Shown in pieces: positions 49,203-61,570 of a DNA stretch of 64,000 bases (position 1 is the first letter of the stretch; the number at the start of each line of letters is the position of its first letter). This DNA comes from Delphinapterus leucas. Its lineage: Eukaryota > Chordata > Mammalia > Artiodactyla > Monodontidae. The stretch covers positions 2,902,231 through 2,966,230 of the forward strand of contig NW_022098001.1 of assembly GCF_002288925.2 (NCBI RefSeq). The letters run 5' to 3'. The notes below the pieces were generated by a model. That model did no database searches, was not told where the DNA came from, and worked only from the letters and a program-made list of their open reading frames with translations. A program made the position numbers and the translations under genes.

Positions 49203-49333
49203 GTTGTATTTAAAGGGTCACACTGGGACAGCAGGAAAACAGAGCAGCCTGATCTTACACGGTGCTGATTTCAGCACTAAAGATGCTGATAATGACAACT
49301 GCATGTGCAAATGTGCCCTCATGCTAACAGGAG
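49203..49333 (+). CDS. ANGPT1: ANGPT1 exon 8: fibrinogen-related domain, calcium-site region
   Basis: This 131 nt exon has a T-rich acceptor ending aacttcag and a consensus donor gtaagt. Its first base completes Arg402, 43 codons follow (403-445), and the last base opens Gly446. It encodes KGHTGTAGKQSS, then DFSTKDADNDNCMCKC, the acidic loop that binds calcium in angiopoietin FReDs, with the closely spaced Cys435 and Cys437. Cys439 is expected to pair with Cys452 of exon 9. A (TTCC)n tract and a candidate pseudo-exon lie within 270 bp upstream. Confidence 0.97.
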
Positions 49334-50639
49334 GTAAGTCCTACGGGGCCTCTCTCTGAGTTATGTCTCATTGGTTTGGGGCTTGAGGTTTCTTATCTAT
49401 GAGAAAAGACTATGATCTTCTGGTCAGGAAACTTAAGAGCAAGTCCCTAGAGATCATTTTGTTCTGCCCACTAATTTACCATATGTTCTTGTGCAAGACA
49501 TTGCTAGCGTATTTAGAAGTTTGCCTCCTCCCCCAGCATTTATGGTGAGGGTGTGCTAAGCTTGGTTCTGAATAAATTCTTGAACCTCTTAAAGTCCCAG
49601 TTGTTCTGCCTTCTAAATACTCATAATGATACCCATAGTGGAATGAACAGCAATTTGAGGATTCAGCATACAGAAAAAACAAAAAGTCAAAATTTCTTAC
49701 AAAATGCTTTACAACTGTGTAATAGAGTTCATTGACCATTCTGTTGAAATGGAGTAAGAAAAATAAAGGGGTGTAGCTAGATATAAAGTTATACAATTCA
49801 GAGTAGCTATACCAGGGCTTTACATTATAAGGTATTGACCTCTGCAAGACATTTGAGCTGGTATAGGAGATACCAGATACCATTAAATAATATTGTATCA
49901 CTGAGTAAGAAAGTTAATCCTTTTGCACTTTTTAAATACTTTTCTAGGCTTCTGATTGTGTCAAAGAGGAATTCTCAGTTTAGTACTAGCTTATCTATAA
50001 TACTTTTTTAGCACTTACTCAATAATTACCTTTCTTAGCAAAGAAAGAACAAACTCTTCAGCGTCAGCTGAAGGGCCTTGGTTAGGCAATGGCACCTACC
50101 TAGAATTAAATAAAATGATTTTGTTTTAATTTTGTTGAGTGTTACGTCTACTTTTATTATAGTAAGTGGTACTGATTTCCTCTTTAAAGGAACGATATAA
50201 ACTTCATTTTAAAAAGGATTCACAAATATTTGATATTTAACTAATTAATTTAAAGAAAAATATTAAATATTAATAAAAGTTGTAAATGGGCATGGCAAAA
50301 ACTGTGAATAAATTGATAAATGACTGATTGAAGTCTAAGAAACACTGAACTAAAACCTGATGGCAAATGATGTAGCTCAAAAATGTTACAGGCAAAAAAG
50401 GAGTTGGCACCAAATAAAATTGTAAAGGACGCTTTTTTTTCAGTGTTTGTCTTCTCACAGTTTTAGTGTTGTTTCCCTCTCTTAATGGAATAGTAATCAT
50501 TCCCACCTTCAACTGTTCTAATTCTCTCTGTGTTACCCTACAACAAAACATGTTTTCATGCTAATAAGGAAAAAACTCTTTAAATCTAAAATTTTACTTC
50601 TCCAAATATGATATTACTATCATTATTATTGCATATTAT

Positions 50640-50760
50640 TACCTGTTACTGAATATGTTATACTATCTTCCTTGAATTCCAAACCAACTCTGTGAGATAA
50701 GGAGAAAAACTCAAATCTCCATTTTGTACACAAGGAAAACAAAATTAAGTAGATGTTCAC
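50640..50760 (-). mobile_element. MIR-like fragment
   Basis: aaccaactctgtgagataag, ctccattttgtacacaagga: MIR complement. Confidence 0.5.
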
Positions 50761-53679
50761 CATTTTATCCTTAACATCTAGCTCAGTAGGTTGTGGCACA
50801 TAGGATCGCAATAAAATATGTGGTGCATGAGTGAATGAATAACCGTCTTGGAACCCTTGAAGTCACTTTCAAATTTTGAAACCAATGAAATGAATCATAA
50901 GGTTGACATTTTTCTTATCAATTAACAGAGCGTGGAAGAATATAGAGGGAAAGTTTTGGAGAACTCTTTCCACCTTCATGCCCATTCCCGGTCCCTCCAT
51001 TACTACCACCACCAAATCACATTCCATACTGATTCCCATCCACTCCACTTATAGTAACCTCTTTTCAACGTGAAACCAGCCCTAGTATTACCAAAGCCAG
51101 CCTGTTCTGATTCTGCCTCTGTCATATCCTTCTCCTTAAGCTTTAAACATGCCATTTTGGCATCACATTCAACCTCATCCAATAGTTAAAAAGTCTTCTA
51201 TATGCAATTGTATGGCCCCCTCCCCCCCAAGCAGTTGTTAAAACTTAGCATATTTTTTTTACATGGTACCCACAGGTTAGGTTTTGAACTTTTTTCCTGA
51301 AAGAAAATATTTCTTTTCATTACCTCCATGATCCCATAAATGAAACTGTCAGCAACTTTATATAAAGACAGAAGGACTTTGATTGTCCAGTTTTCTGCCT
51401 ATTTTAATATAGAAGTACACTTCATTTTATCCATGTCTGTTTTTATAGATAATTTTTCTTACCCAATAAATACAACACATGAAAGACCAACAGTAAAATC
51501 TTTCAAATGTTTACTTAGAATAGTGTTCCAATCTGCTCATATTCCTGTCATAATAATGACAATATAGAGCAAAGCAAAGAGGAAACTGCATCTCTTGGTT
51601 GTTGATGAGAAAACTTCATTGCTCAGGTTTGTGATTTTATTTCTGCTTCAAATGATTGAACTTTGTCATGTTCCTTCATCCATAATCATTCTTGGACCTG
51701 CTTCTTAGCCACCAATAAACACATATGTTGGGGAGAAAAAATTTCCACTTATTGCTTGGGCTGGAATAATCTAAGTAAATGTGTTTTTGTAATAAATGCC
51801 ATTACCCTATCAAATATCCTTTTGAAAGAATCCAGGTCTTGCAAATCTATTCACTCTGCAAAACTAATATGTGGAATTTAGATAGCTAAGAACTGGAGAA
51901 CATAAGGATGAATGTCAATGACAGTCCAGGTAACTTGAGTATTATCTGGAATTTATGTCCTACTTAGCTACTCCGCCCACCACCACTATTTATTCTCTGT
52001 CATAGTTCCCCTTAGAACCATTTTCTCTGTCTGATTATTTTTCCTCTTTTTTTTAAAATAGTCTCTTTTAAGCAGAGAGATTTCATACTCCTTGAAACTA
52101 ATAATTCTTAGTTCTCTGTCATCATCAATTAAAGCTTTGTTTTATCTTGTTTATTTATATATTTTCCATTGTTTCTTCTAAAAGGAATTAAGGGTAAAGT
52201 AAGATTTATTGCCTGCTTAACTGCCCTAAATAGTTTTCTTCAAGTACATGGAGGGATTTTTGTTGGAGAATGTGGTATCATTGTTACCCTTATCTGTCAG
52301 AGACTGAAAAACAGGAGATAGGCATAATTGAAAGCAGAAGGGATTTCAGCTAGACATAGGTAGAACATTTTGGCCTTTCTTCCTTCTTTCCTAACATCCT
52401 AACTTCTTAACTTCCTTCTATCAACGTAACATATTTTTAATGAGTAACTTGTTAAGAGTCAACAACTATGAGAAAAATGAGCAAGACAGACTAGAGCTTG
52501 CATCTATTGAGGAAGGCCATCAGCAAAAAGCGAACAATAAATAACACAATTTCAAGTCATAACAAGTTCTAGGGACAAAATATAACAGGTGACAGAGTTA
52601 TCGAAGGAAGGGGAAAGCAACTTTAGATGGAGTGTCCAGGGATCAGAGGCTGGAGTGAGTTGCCAGGAAGGATTGTGCATGTCTAGTTATGAACACCTTA
52701 AGAAGAGAATAGAAAGGTATTTATCTGAAAGAGTTTACATATGCCCATCCCTATAGTTGTGGGTCTAGATAAGATTGTCTCTCACATTTTCTTCTGGTTC
52801 TATGATTTTATTATTCCATGTACTCATTGGGGCTACAGTAGAGAAAAACAGGTAACATTATTTTTCAGTGCATGGGTTGTAGTTCATAGTAAATTGTTAG
52901 TGGAAAGGAGGTATTATCGGACTTAAAAAGCATATTTGCATCAATAGAAATAGACACCACAATGTTTTATACCTCCTTCCCCAGAAGGATATGTACTTAT
53001 TTCTACCTTACCAGAAATTCTTCCATCCAATTTAAATATTGAATAATTTTTGTTTCATTACACATTTCTTGTGGGACCAAACCATATATTTCAAGATCGA
53101 AATTGCCACACACATTTTCTATGGAACTGACATCTTAATTAATGATTAGTGATGATTTGTCAGCATACATTTATAAGCCAGAAATATCTGTGTTCTGTGA
53201 TTCATTGACCTCAAGAAAATTTGTAAGTTTTCTCCTTAAGTTTCCCCCTTTATATAGGATATTACGACAAATCTATATATTTCAGCAGTGGGAGGGATAA
53301 ATTTAAGAGGTGATTATAGGAAATATTTTCTTAGTCCCACAGGAGAGCCCTTCTTGTGCCCTCCTGAGCCCAAAGAAAGGAATCAGTTTCATTAAAAACC
53401 TAATGTTTTCTCTATTATTTAACATTTAGAAAATGAAAATGTAATATCATTCAATTCATGCTTTTTTTTGTATGGATTTGTTGTATATAAACATAAATAT
53501 GCAGAAAAATCTATGACTCTCAAATTATGAAAATTAAAACCTTTTCTCATTAGATTGTCACAATCAAAACAAACTTCACATTCAAAGAAAACATGGTCTT
53601 TCGTACCAATTCAAAATAAATTTTTCTAAAAGTCTGTTAGTAACTACAATTACTAAAGGTTGCCAACCAAAAATTTACA

Positions 53680-53700
53680 ACAACAACAACAACAAAAAAC
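53680..53700. repeat. (CAA)n short microsatellite
   Basis: Five CAA units followed by an A run and cccc. Confidence 0.85.
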
Positions 53701-54314
53701 CCCTAACAAAACATGGTATTGTTTTACATTCTTTTCCTTACCTTTTCTTTCAACACAATTTTCTTATTTGGTATATAATATAAAAGCTATGTACAAATGT
53801 GACCTAACCTTCTGCAGAAAGAATCTGTTGTGGTAAAAACGCGTCTCTTTTCCCACGCATAAACTATGTCAGCCAACAGACAAGACTTTGCTAAAGCTAA
53901 CAAAGGACATTCTCAGTTCAATTCTAAAAGACGGGATAAAGCCATACACATAAGTTCTTAGTACACCCTGGAACTTACCAGATGCTAGCAGTAGAGAGTT
54001 GATAAATACTTGCCTTGCCTGCTATATAACCTTGAAGAAGACAAAGAAAATGAAAGAAATTAACAGCCTCTCTAACTGGTTGAAGTGACAAGATCTTGGG
54101 GAAAATACAATCATCTTAGAGTTTTTGATAACCCAGGAAGGATCTGCTAACCATTGTCAGATAACTGGCATTCCCTGGGTTTTAAGGCAAACATGTTGAG
54201 AGAAAAGATCCATATGGATAATTTAAGGTTGACCACAGAAATCTACATTGCATTACTTTATTTCAAAGCAATTTCTTATTTAGTACATAATCTCTAAGCC
54301 TATTCCACAAAAAT

Positions 54315-54425
54315 GTACAGTTCTTGAAGACAGGGACATCATGCTCTGCACCACTGTATCCTCAGTGCCTAGCACACTGCCTGGCACATAGGATGTGCTT
54401 GATAAATATTGATTAAATGAATGAA
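54315..54425 (+). mobile_element. L2 3' end
   Basis: ttcttgaagacagggacatc, cctcagtgcctagcacactg, cctggcacataggatgtgct, then attaaatgaatgaat: a well-preserved L2 tail. Confidence 0.75.
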
Positions 54426-54934
54426 TTTGCTATCAGAGACTCTGAAAGGACATTGTAAAATCACAAATGATCCTGGTGAGAAGACATAGAAATAAATCAA
54501 TGTGAGTATGAATGTGACTTTTTTGTGAACTTAGATTTAAAATGCCTAAGTATGTATATATGAATTTGCATGCACAAACATGGAACAAAGGGATGAATAT
54601 TGAAGACTGGGACTGAATTTTAAGAATAACCAAACCCCAGAAGACTAAACTCCAAATTGGAAAACTTTGAGTGTTAGGTTTGTAACTTTCAAATAAATTT
54701 GAACAGCCTAAGTGCAAAATTTAGGACTATACTCCTTTTTTGTGGGAGGAAGTTTTCACTTATTGGAAAAAGAACAAATAATATTGGAAAATATCTTTTA
54801 AAAGATCAGTTAGGAAAACGGTGAATCAGAACTGATGGGCCTATAGCGCCAGGCTGCCACCAAAGGTTAATAATTGACAGTGGATGAGAAATAACCAATT
54901 TTGTTTATATTTTACTCTAATAATAAATAATACA

Positions 54935-55160
54935 GTGAATATCTATTGCACTCTTAGTGTGTAACAGTCATTTCTTCATTACCATTGACTTATATTTAAT
55001 AACTTACATGACACTTCCATAAATCCTTTGAAATAGAGATCTTTGGCAAGAATTGAGATACGGAAGAGTTAGATAAGTTGGCTAGGGTCACAGAATTAAT
55101 GTCAGAAGTAAGATTTGAACTCGACCTCCAGATAAGCCATTACCTTATCCACTCCTGCTG
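54935..55160 (-). mobile_element. MIR
   Basis: ctaggg-type phrases in order: ttggctagggtcacagaatt, agtaagatttgaactcgac, gataagccattaccttatcc, preceded by aatcctttgaaatagagatc. Confidence 0.7.
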
Positions 55161-57284
55161 CCACTCTTAAAAGGAATGGCATTCAAAGACAAGAATTTAG
55201 CTCTGTTTTACTGTTTGCAGCACATTTTCACAAGGATTTCCTCATTTAAACGTGTTTGAAAGTAAAATGAAGTTCAAGGGAGGAAAGAGGCAGTAAGAGA
55301 ATACCTAAAGCATTTAAATGAATTCAATATTATCAGCCAGGATAAACAACTTTTAATCTATGGAACAAAAAGAAGAGAAAGGAAAAAAAGCCAAGTGCTA
55401 GACTCAAAGGGGATGTAGAATGAAATGACAGAAGGAATGCAGACCTCTGGAAAGGTCCTTTGCCTCCCGCACACAAGAACACGCAGCTGGTCCTTGAGGC
55501 TAGTTATTGGTAGGGCTGAATTTGTACACGTGAACTCAGCGAGTGATTTTCATGATGATCCCCTTGATAACTATGGCATCAATCAGTTTTTTTCAGCCTC
55601 ATCCTTAGTCACTAGCTAGTCATCCTTTATCGCTATCAAAGAGGAAAATTCTTATTCTCTGTGCAGGTTCTTTTGCTTATTGCTGATTAGAATGCGTGCA
55701 CTGAAAATGAGTGAAAGAATTCCATAACCACAGATATATCTTTTTATTTTGCTGTACTTTTTACCTTAGAAAAGAAGTGTTGAGAGACATTTTGTTTAGG
55801 ATCAGAAGAATTTGAGTTAGGTTTCCTGACTTTCAAATAAATTTGAACTTCCTGAGTACAGAGTTTAGAATCAAGTTCCTGTTTTCTGGGCAAAGTTTCA
55901 TTTATTGGTGATAAAATGTGAATTTTCTGCTTCAAAGATAAAAGACTAAAATGATTTTTAAAGGCCTGGGAAGCCCGAGATAGTTATTACAAAACTAAAT
56001 TTTAATGAGTTAAGTGTAAATGGATTAGAAACATGCATCTCAGATTTCTTATTAAAATATACATGAGGTTACAGGTTATAAAGAAAAATGCTTGGCAAAG
56101 TAAATCTCAGCAATTGCCAATCTTAAAACATTTAAGACATTTTATCAGTTATCCCAGCAGCAGATGGAAGCTGCTGCTTTCTTCCATCTTTGCTTGCATC
56201 ACTGAGTTCTTTTAAGCTTAAAGTGCCTCTTCTAGATTAACTTCTTTAAGATATTGCTCATCTGTTATTCCCAGGCACTTATAGAACAAAGTACAAAGTT
56301 AATATTTCCCCAGGTTTGTAGAAGATATATAATTCAGCTATTTGGTATCTTATCAGGGAGGAACTGTAACCCAGGCATACACTCTTCTATATGTTCACAA
56401 GGACACCTTCAATCTGTGCAAACTTGCATATGTTCTGAGTACCCATGAGTACATACGATCATTTATGAATGCCTAAGGGTACCTATGAGTAACCAGGAGT
56501 CTGCTGTACTTTTTGCCTGCTTTCTATAAATATGCTTTAAAACCACATCTTTTCAGGATTTATGTTTAAAAGACCTGGTCATGCTTAATTTTTTCAAAGA
56601 GAGGTAGAAAGTGGACAAACTGAAATATTTGATACAAAGATGTCCCTTGTTGTTCCTTGTCAGAGAAAACAGAGAATACTTACTTGCACAGAAATAACTG
56701 TTTTTGCGACCTTCAAGTTCAGAGTATTTAATAAAGGACAGTACAACTGAAATTGTCATGAGAAATAATTGCCCTTTCATTTCATTTTCTGCCATCTTAA
56801 TTCATCATTTTTATTATTGTCTGTTGCTCTCTGATAATCCAGAGTGTGCATGGCCCACTGGTCTTAAGGTAAAGAGATAAACGCCTTGACCTCTTTGATT
56901 TCCACATGAAATAAAAACAAATCATTGAAAACAAAACCCATAGTAGGTACTTAAATGCCATGTCTTTACAATGCAAGCATTGAACAACTGTACCCATTTG
57001 GGTGCAAATTATTTTTGTATTCCTCTAATTAACCCTACCAAGCAAATAAGGAAATATGTGGCGCTAATGACCTGGTCTTCATTATTAAATCATTATGATG
57101 CCCCGATAAGATCTAATCCTTTTTATTTCTGCTCTGATGTTTCTGCCTGCTTCCTAGATAACTTACAAAAGAGCACTTAGATAGGATTTTATAGGCTTTA
57201 ATAGTGCACCATCTTACATGATCCTTGCAGCTGTGCTGTGAAAATGGTTGATTAGACATTTATAATCCACATCTTAGGAATGAG

Positions 57285-57470
57285 GACGTAAGTGACTGTG
57301 TGACATTGGAAAAGTTCCTTAAACTACCTGAGCATCAGTGTCTTCACTTTAGTACTTGCCACACCATGTAGGGCTGTTTGGGTAATAAAATGAGAAAATT
57401 CATATAAATATTTTAGCAGAGTCCCTGACACATATTAACTGTTCAGTAAATATCAAATATTATATACACT
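57285..57470 (+). mobile_element. MIR
   Basis: gtgtgacattggaaaagttc, cttaaactacctgagcatc, agtccctgacacatattaac, tgttcagtaaatatc: MIR sense order. Confidence 0.7.
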
Positions 57471-57719
57471 ATTGCCTGAGGTCCCTTAGTTGTTAATTGG
57501 TGAAGTGGGCATCAAAGTCGAGATCTTCTAATTTCTAGTCTGGTACTCTAGGCTCCCCGTTGCCCACAGGAATATTTCTAGAAATACAATAAAAACCTCC
57601 ATGTCCTTGACCCTCTTTATTTTGCCAGCCCTGAATTCTCCAATCCCTTATGCACTGGCATTCCAGCCAAGCCAAGCTGCTGGCAGGCACTCTCTCCAGC
57701 TCTCCCAGAGAGCACAACG

Positions 57720-57995
57720 TCTTTAGAAATCTCTTTCTGCCCGGGGAACTCACACCCATCCTTCAGCATCCAGCTCAAGTGATGAGCACACCTTATGGAC
57801 CACAAACAGGGCATCCGCCTCTGTTTCTAAGACTTTCCTCATCTCTGTCAAACAGCCATTACCTCACTTTTTAACAGTTTGTTGTTTCTCTCCTATACAA
57901 AATTGTGTACTCCTTGAAGTCAGGAATTTTGTTTTACTCAACTCTGACCCCTATGTCTGCCCATTGGTTAATATTTGTTGAATTGATTCTAGCTT
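57720..57995 (+). mobile_element. L2 3' end
   Basis: catccttcagcatccagctc, then ctccttgaagtcaggaattt and aatatttgttgaattgatt in L2 order. Confidence 0.6.
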
Positions 57996-58374
57996 CAATT
58001 TTCTCCCCTTCATCATGCTGCCGCATATACTCAGGGTAGCTTTGGCAGACCACACTTACAGAGTGAGGGCTCTAAATAATATTCGATTAAACATTTAACC
58101 TGTCAGATCTGGTTCCCCTGGTTAAATATTGGTTCCCATTCCTAGAGAATGTTCCGCTTGTTCACCTGATGATAGACAAGTAGCCTGGATAAACTATAAG
58201 TTTTTCCATATTGTTCAACTTTCCACCAAGATTGCCATTTCTCCACCTTCATTCCCTGCAAGTCTCCCCCTTGTTCACTATATACCAACTACACTGATGT
58301 TCTTTTAGTCCCTAAACACTAAGCTCCCTTTCTTCCTCATGGCATTGACATGTGCCATGTTCTGCTTAGAAGAG

Positions 58375-58695
58375 TCTTTCCCCATCTTCACATGACTCTT
58401 TCCTCATCCTTCAGGTCTCATTAAATATCAACTTCTTCCATGAACATGAAAAGTCAAGTAAGTCTCCTGTTATGCTCCGTCATAGTTCCTGATTCTAAGT
58501 GCCCCCTCCTCCTTCCCCACCTATCGTCCTTCTCCTCCTGCCCCTCCACTTCCCCCTCTGCTTCCTCCTCCCCCTCTCCTCTTCTTCTTCCTTTTTTGGG
58601 AGTAAGCTCCACGAGGGTAAGGACCACATCTGTCTTGTTGAGTGTTGTATGACAACAATTCATGATAATTACAAACTGAATGAATAAATAAAGAA
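58375..58695 (+). mobile_element. L2 3' end with embedded pyrimidine tract
   Basis: catccttcaggtctcattaa, later gtaagctccacgagggtaag and gaccacatctgtcttgttg, ending ctgaatgaataaataaag. A C/T-rich stretch at 58500-58598 interrupts it. Confidence 0.55.
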
Positions 58696-58710
58696 AAAAT
58701 GAATACAGTA

Positions 58711-58745
58711 TATTCAGGTGTCTATATATATATTCAGGTGTCTAT
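58711..58745 (+). repeat. 20 bp tandem duplication
   Basis: tattcaggtgtctat is found at 58711 and 58731 with a tatata linker. Confidence 0.9.
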
Positions 58746-60753
58746 CAAATATAGCTTTTTTAGTAAACTAGACTAATTCAGACCATAGCGGCTTTATAAG
58801 GAGAAACAGTCAATCTGTCAATAAGCCTGTAGTCCCTTCCAGTCATCTGTCAAGTAAACTCCGTTAGATGCAGCACTAAGTATAGGGAATATAGACCATG
58901 CCTTTTCATTGCTCTTAGGATACTGAACAAAAGACTATGTGATTTGGTCTTCAGACCATCTCAGCTTCAGGCTACTGTTTCTCTTGTTAACTTTGACCCA
59001 GCCATTCTGGTCTTCTTTCAACATCTCCAAAATGCCATTGTTCTTACCATAGACATTACCCCACTTTACTCATTAGAAAATGTACATAAGATAAATTTAT
59101 CCTATTCCCTCATGTGCCCCTGTTGTTTCTTGTCTCTTTCCTAAGCTCATCGAAAGTTTCCCAATGAATGTATCCTTCAGCCTGTGCCCTTCATTGCCAG
59201 GTTTCTGTTCCAACAGACCTCTGCCTTCCCACACTCTTCCAGAACTCTTATGGCTTTCTATAAACCAAACAAAACCACACGCTTTTACCCTGAGTATCCT
59301 AATGTAACTTGGAAGATCATTCTATGATTTGTAATAGTTCTCGACAGCAGAGTAACTGTGTTTGCTTTAGAGACCACGGTGGATATTTGAAAGACTATGA
59401 AAGGCTCATTAACTTGATGGAAGAGTGCCTCAAGAAGGTCATAGAAAAGGAGGAGAAAGTTAAAATACCGAAGCAATTAAGTTGAGTTTCATTTTGTCCT
59501 TTGAGGGTCTTATGGGTAAATAAATTCCCTAATATTAGAAAGCCTTTTGTGATATAAATAGCATATTTTTACTAGTTATACTTACCAAAAAATTTTAAAG
59601 GAATTAATCTTAAGAAGAAAAAGGTGAAATTTTACAGTTTTCTCCTTCCTTGCCAAATAAGAACTTGCTTGTCCCTCATGTTTTGACTGCATTAATTACT
59701 ATGTTATTTGCATACAGTAGGTAAAACATTAAATATAGTGCCTTTCCAAATTCATTGACATACCTTACTTTTTCCTAGGATGAATTAGCGATTAATACAG
59801 CTTGTTAGGCCTCTAGTATGACTTTATAAACAAACCCAGCTGTATTCATCCTCCAAAATTGAAAAATGAGAACTAGCTTTTCTCCATTTAACTTCCTCTA
59901 AAGTTTCTGCAAGATGATGCTCGTGTTACAGTTAAACATCAGCTGTACAGCTTTCTCTTTCTTTAGCTATTAGTCCCTTAGGTATAACTCTGTAATCAAA
60001 GGGAGGTCAACTGTATCCAAATACAAATATGCCAGAATGTCTCTGGCATAAATCTCTCCCTAAAGATTTCAGCAGTGTTACTTCAGAAGAGGGAGAAAAA
60101 GTACTATGTTTTATCTAAAAATCTAAGAACTTAATTCATTTAAAAAATAAAGTACTGAGTTATCCTTGCAGAGAGCTATGTGAGCATAGGATCTCTACGT
60201 TACTCATCATTTTTCTTTTTACTACGTTAGAAAGAACTTGAACAATCACAGAAAAAAAATACTGCTATATAGGAACTATATGGCTACTATTGATGAACAC
60301 TTCCCATAGTGCTATAAGCTACAGAGAGGGCACAGCAATTCAAATTCATAGTCATTTTCTGGTATCCAGTTTATTTCAGAAGCAGCTGAGGGCCAGTTCT
60401 TGGCAAAATTATGAAGTTGATGGAGAACATTTCTTTGTATTTAGATACCAGTTGTCTAAGCTTCTGAACTTGATTGCTAATAATTAATTGTCCTGTTCCC
60501 AATAACAGGCTTCAGGTAGAATGCCTCTTAAGGGTTTCATTCTACTTGCCCTTTGTATGAATCCAGGCCTGACTATAGAGTATCTTGAAGCCCAGATGCT
60601 TCCCATCAATGCATTGGGAATTGAGTCCCAATGGAGTGACACTGAAAGCTGATTTTCATGAAAGCATTCCTCTTTCTCATTGTTCGTACACTGTCTAAAT
60701 TGGATGCCATTTAAAACAATTTCACTACCACGAAGATATTTATTGAATACCTC

Positions 60754-60781
60754 CTTATGATTATTTGCAAATAATCATAAG
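60754..60781. repeat. Perfect 28 bp palindrome
   Basis: The left arm is cttatgattatttg and the right arm is its exact reverse complement, with no spacer. The centre reads atttgcaaat, one base from an Oct/POU octamer in either direction. It ends 109 bp before exon 9. Confidence 0.95.
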
Positions 60782-60890
60782 TATGAATAAGTATCCCCTC
60801 AGTTAATGGCATTAATTTCCAAATGTTCAGTTTACTTATGTAATTGTTTCTTCTCCTTCTTCTCTCTTCCGTTATTAACTAATTTTTCAG

Positions 60891-61051
60891 GCTGGTGGTT
60901 TGATGCTTGTGGCCCATCCAATCTAAATGGAATGTTTTATACAGCGGGGCAGAACCACGGAAAACTGAATGGAATAAAGTGGCATTACTTCAAAGGGCCC
61001 AGTTACTCCTTACGTTCCACAACTATGATGATTCGACCTTTGGACTTTTGA
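60891..61051 (+). CDS. ANGPT1: ANGPT1 exon 9: terminal coding exon, receptor-binding P domain and stop
   Basis: This 161 nt coding segment follows an acceptor ending aatttttcag. Two bases complete Gly446, 52 codons follow (447-498), then TGA at 61049-61051. It begins WWFDACGPSNLNG (with Cys452), continues MFYTAGQNHGKLNGIKW and ends STTMMIRPLDF. In this family this is the P subdomain, which contacts the second Ig domain of TIE2. The sequence reads as angiopoietin-1 and is complete. The exon continues into the 3' UTR. Confidence 0.97.
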
Positions 61052-61564
61052 AGGCACAATGTCAAAAGCAATTTAAAAGGCCACCAAGAAATCTGGAGAA
61101 GCCACCAGATGAGAAACTGCTTGGAAACTTCTGAAGCAAACAATATTGTCTCCCTTCCAGCAGCAAGTAGCAGTTATGTGAAGTCACCAAGGTTCTTGAC
61201 TGTGAATTTGGAACCTTTTGATTTCACAGAAGCCTCTCCTTGGGGTGACTGTGTTCATATGGCTTGACTACAGAGAATGCCACTCACTGTCATGCTTTAA
61301 AAAGGGAAGAAACTGTTCAGCTCGCTGTGCTTCAAACTACTACTGGATCTTATTACAGAACTATAATAACCAGATGATAAATATGGTTTATTTCACGTAA
61401 AACCGAAGAAAAAGAAGAAGATGAACAACAACAACAGAAAGAGCATACGTGAAGAATAAAAACAGGCCTGCCATAATCCTGTGGGAAAGATGTGTTGCAC
61501 CAGTGAAATGATGTTATTTCTCTGCAAACCTACTAACAATAAGTTTGTACTGTTGCACAATTTT

Positions 61565-61570
61565 AATAAA
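61565..61570 (+). promoter_or_regulatory. Proximal polyadenylation signal candidate (AATAAA)
   Basis: AATAAA about 515 nt after the stop, followed 20-40 nt later by a T/G-containing stretch around 61590-61608, an arrangement fitting cleavage. It would give a short 3' UTR form. Another AATAAA lies at 61455-61460. Confidence 0.4.

Larger units (their letters stand above)
49334..60890 (+). other. ANGPT1 intron 8
   Basis: 11,557 bp, GT-AG. Only ancient repeats are recognisable (MIR, L2). No young insertion was found. A perfect 28 bp palindrome lies near its 3' end. Confidence 0.9.

Noticed and set aside
48929..49213. 94-codon frame rich in SFLP repeats
   Set aside because: Translation of the (TTCC)n microsatellite running into the exon 8 acceptor; not a gene.
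49476..49901. Minus-strand frame of 141 codons
   Set aside because: No recognisable domain; intron 8 sequence, antisense to the gene and biased toward Tyr and Ser as in AT-rich chance frames.
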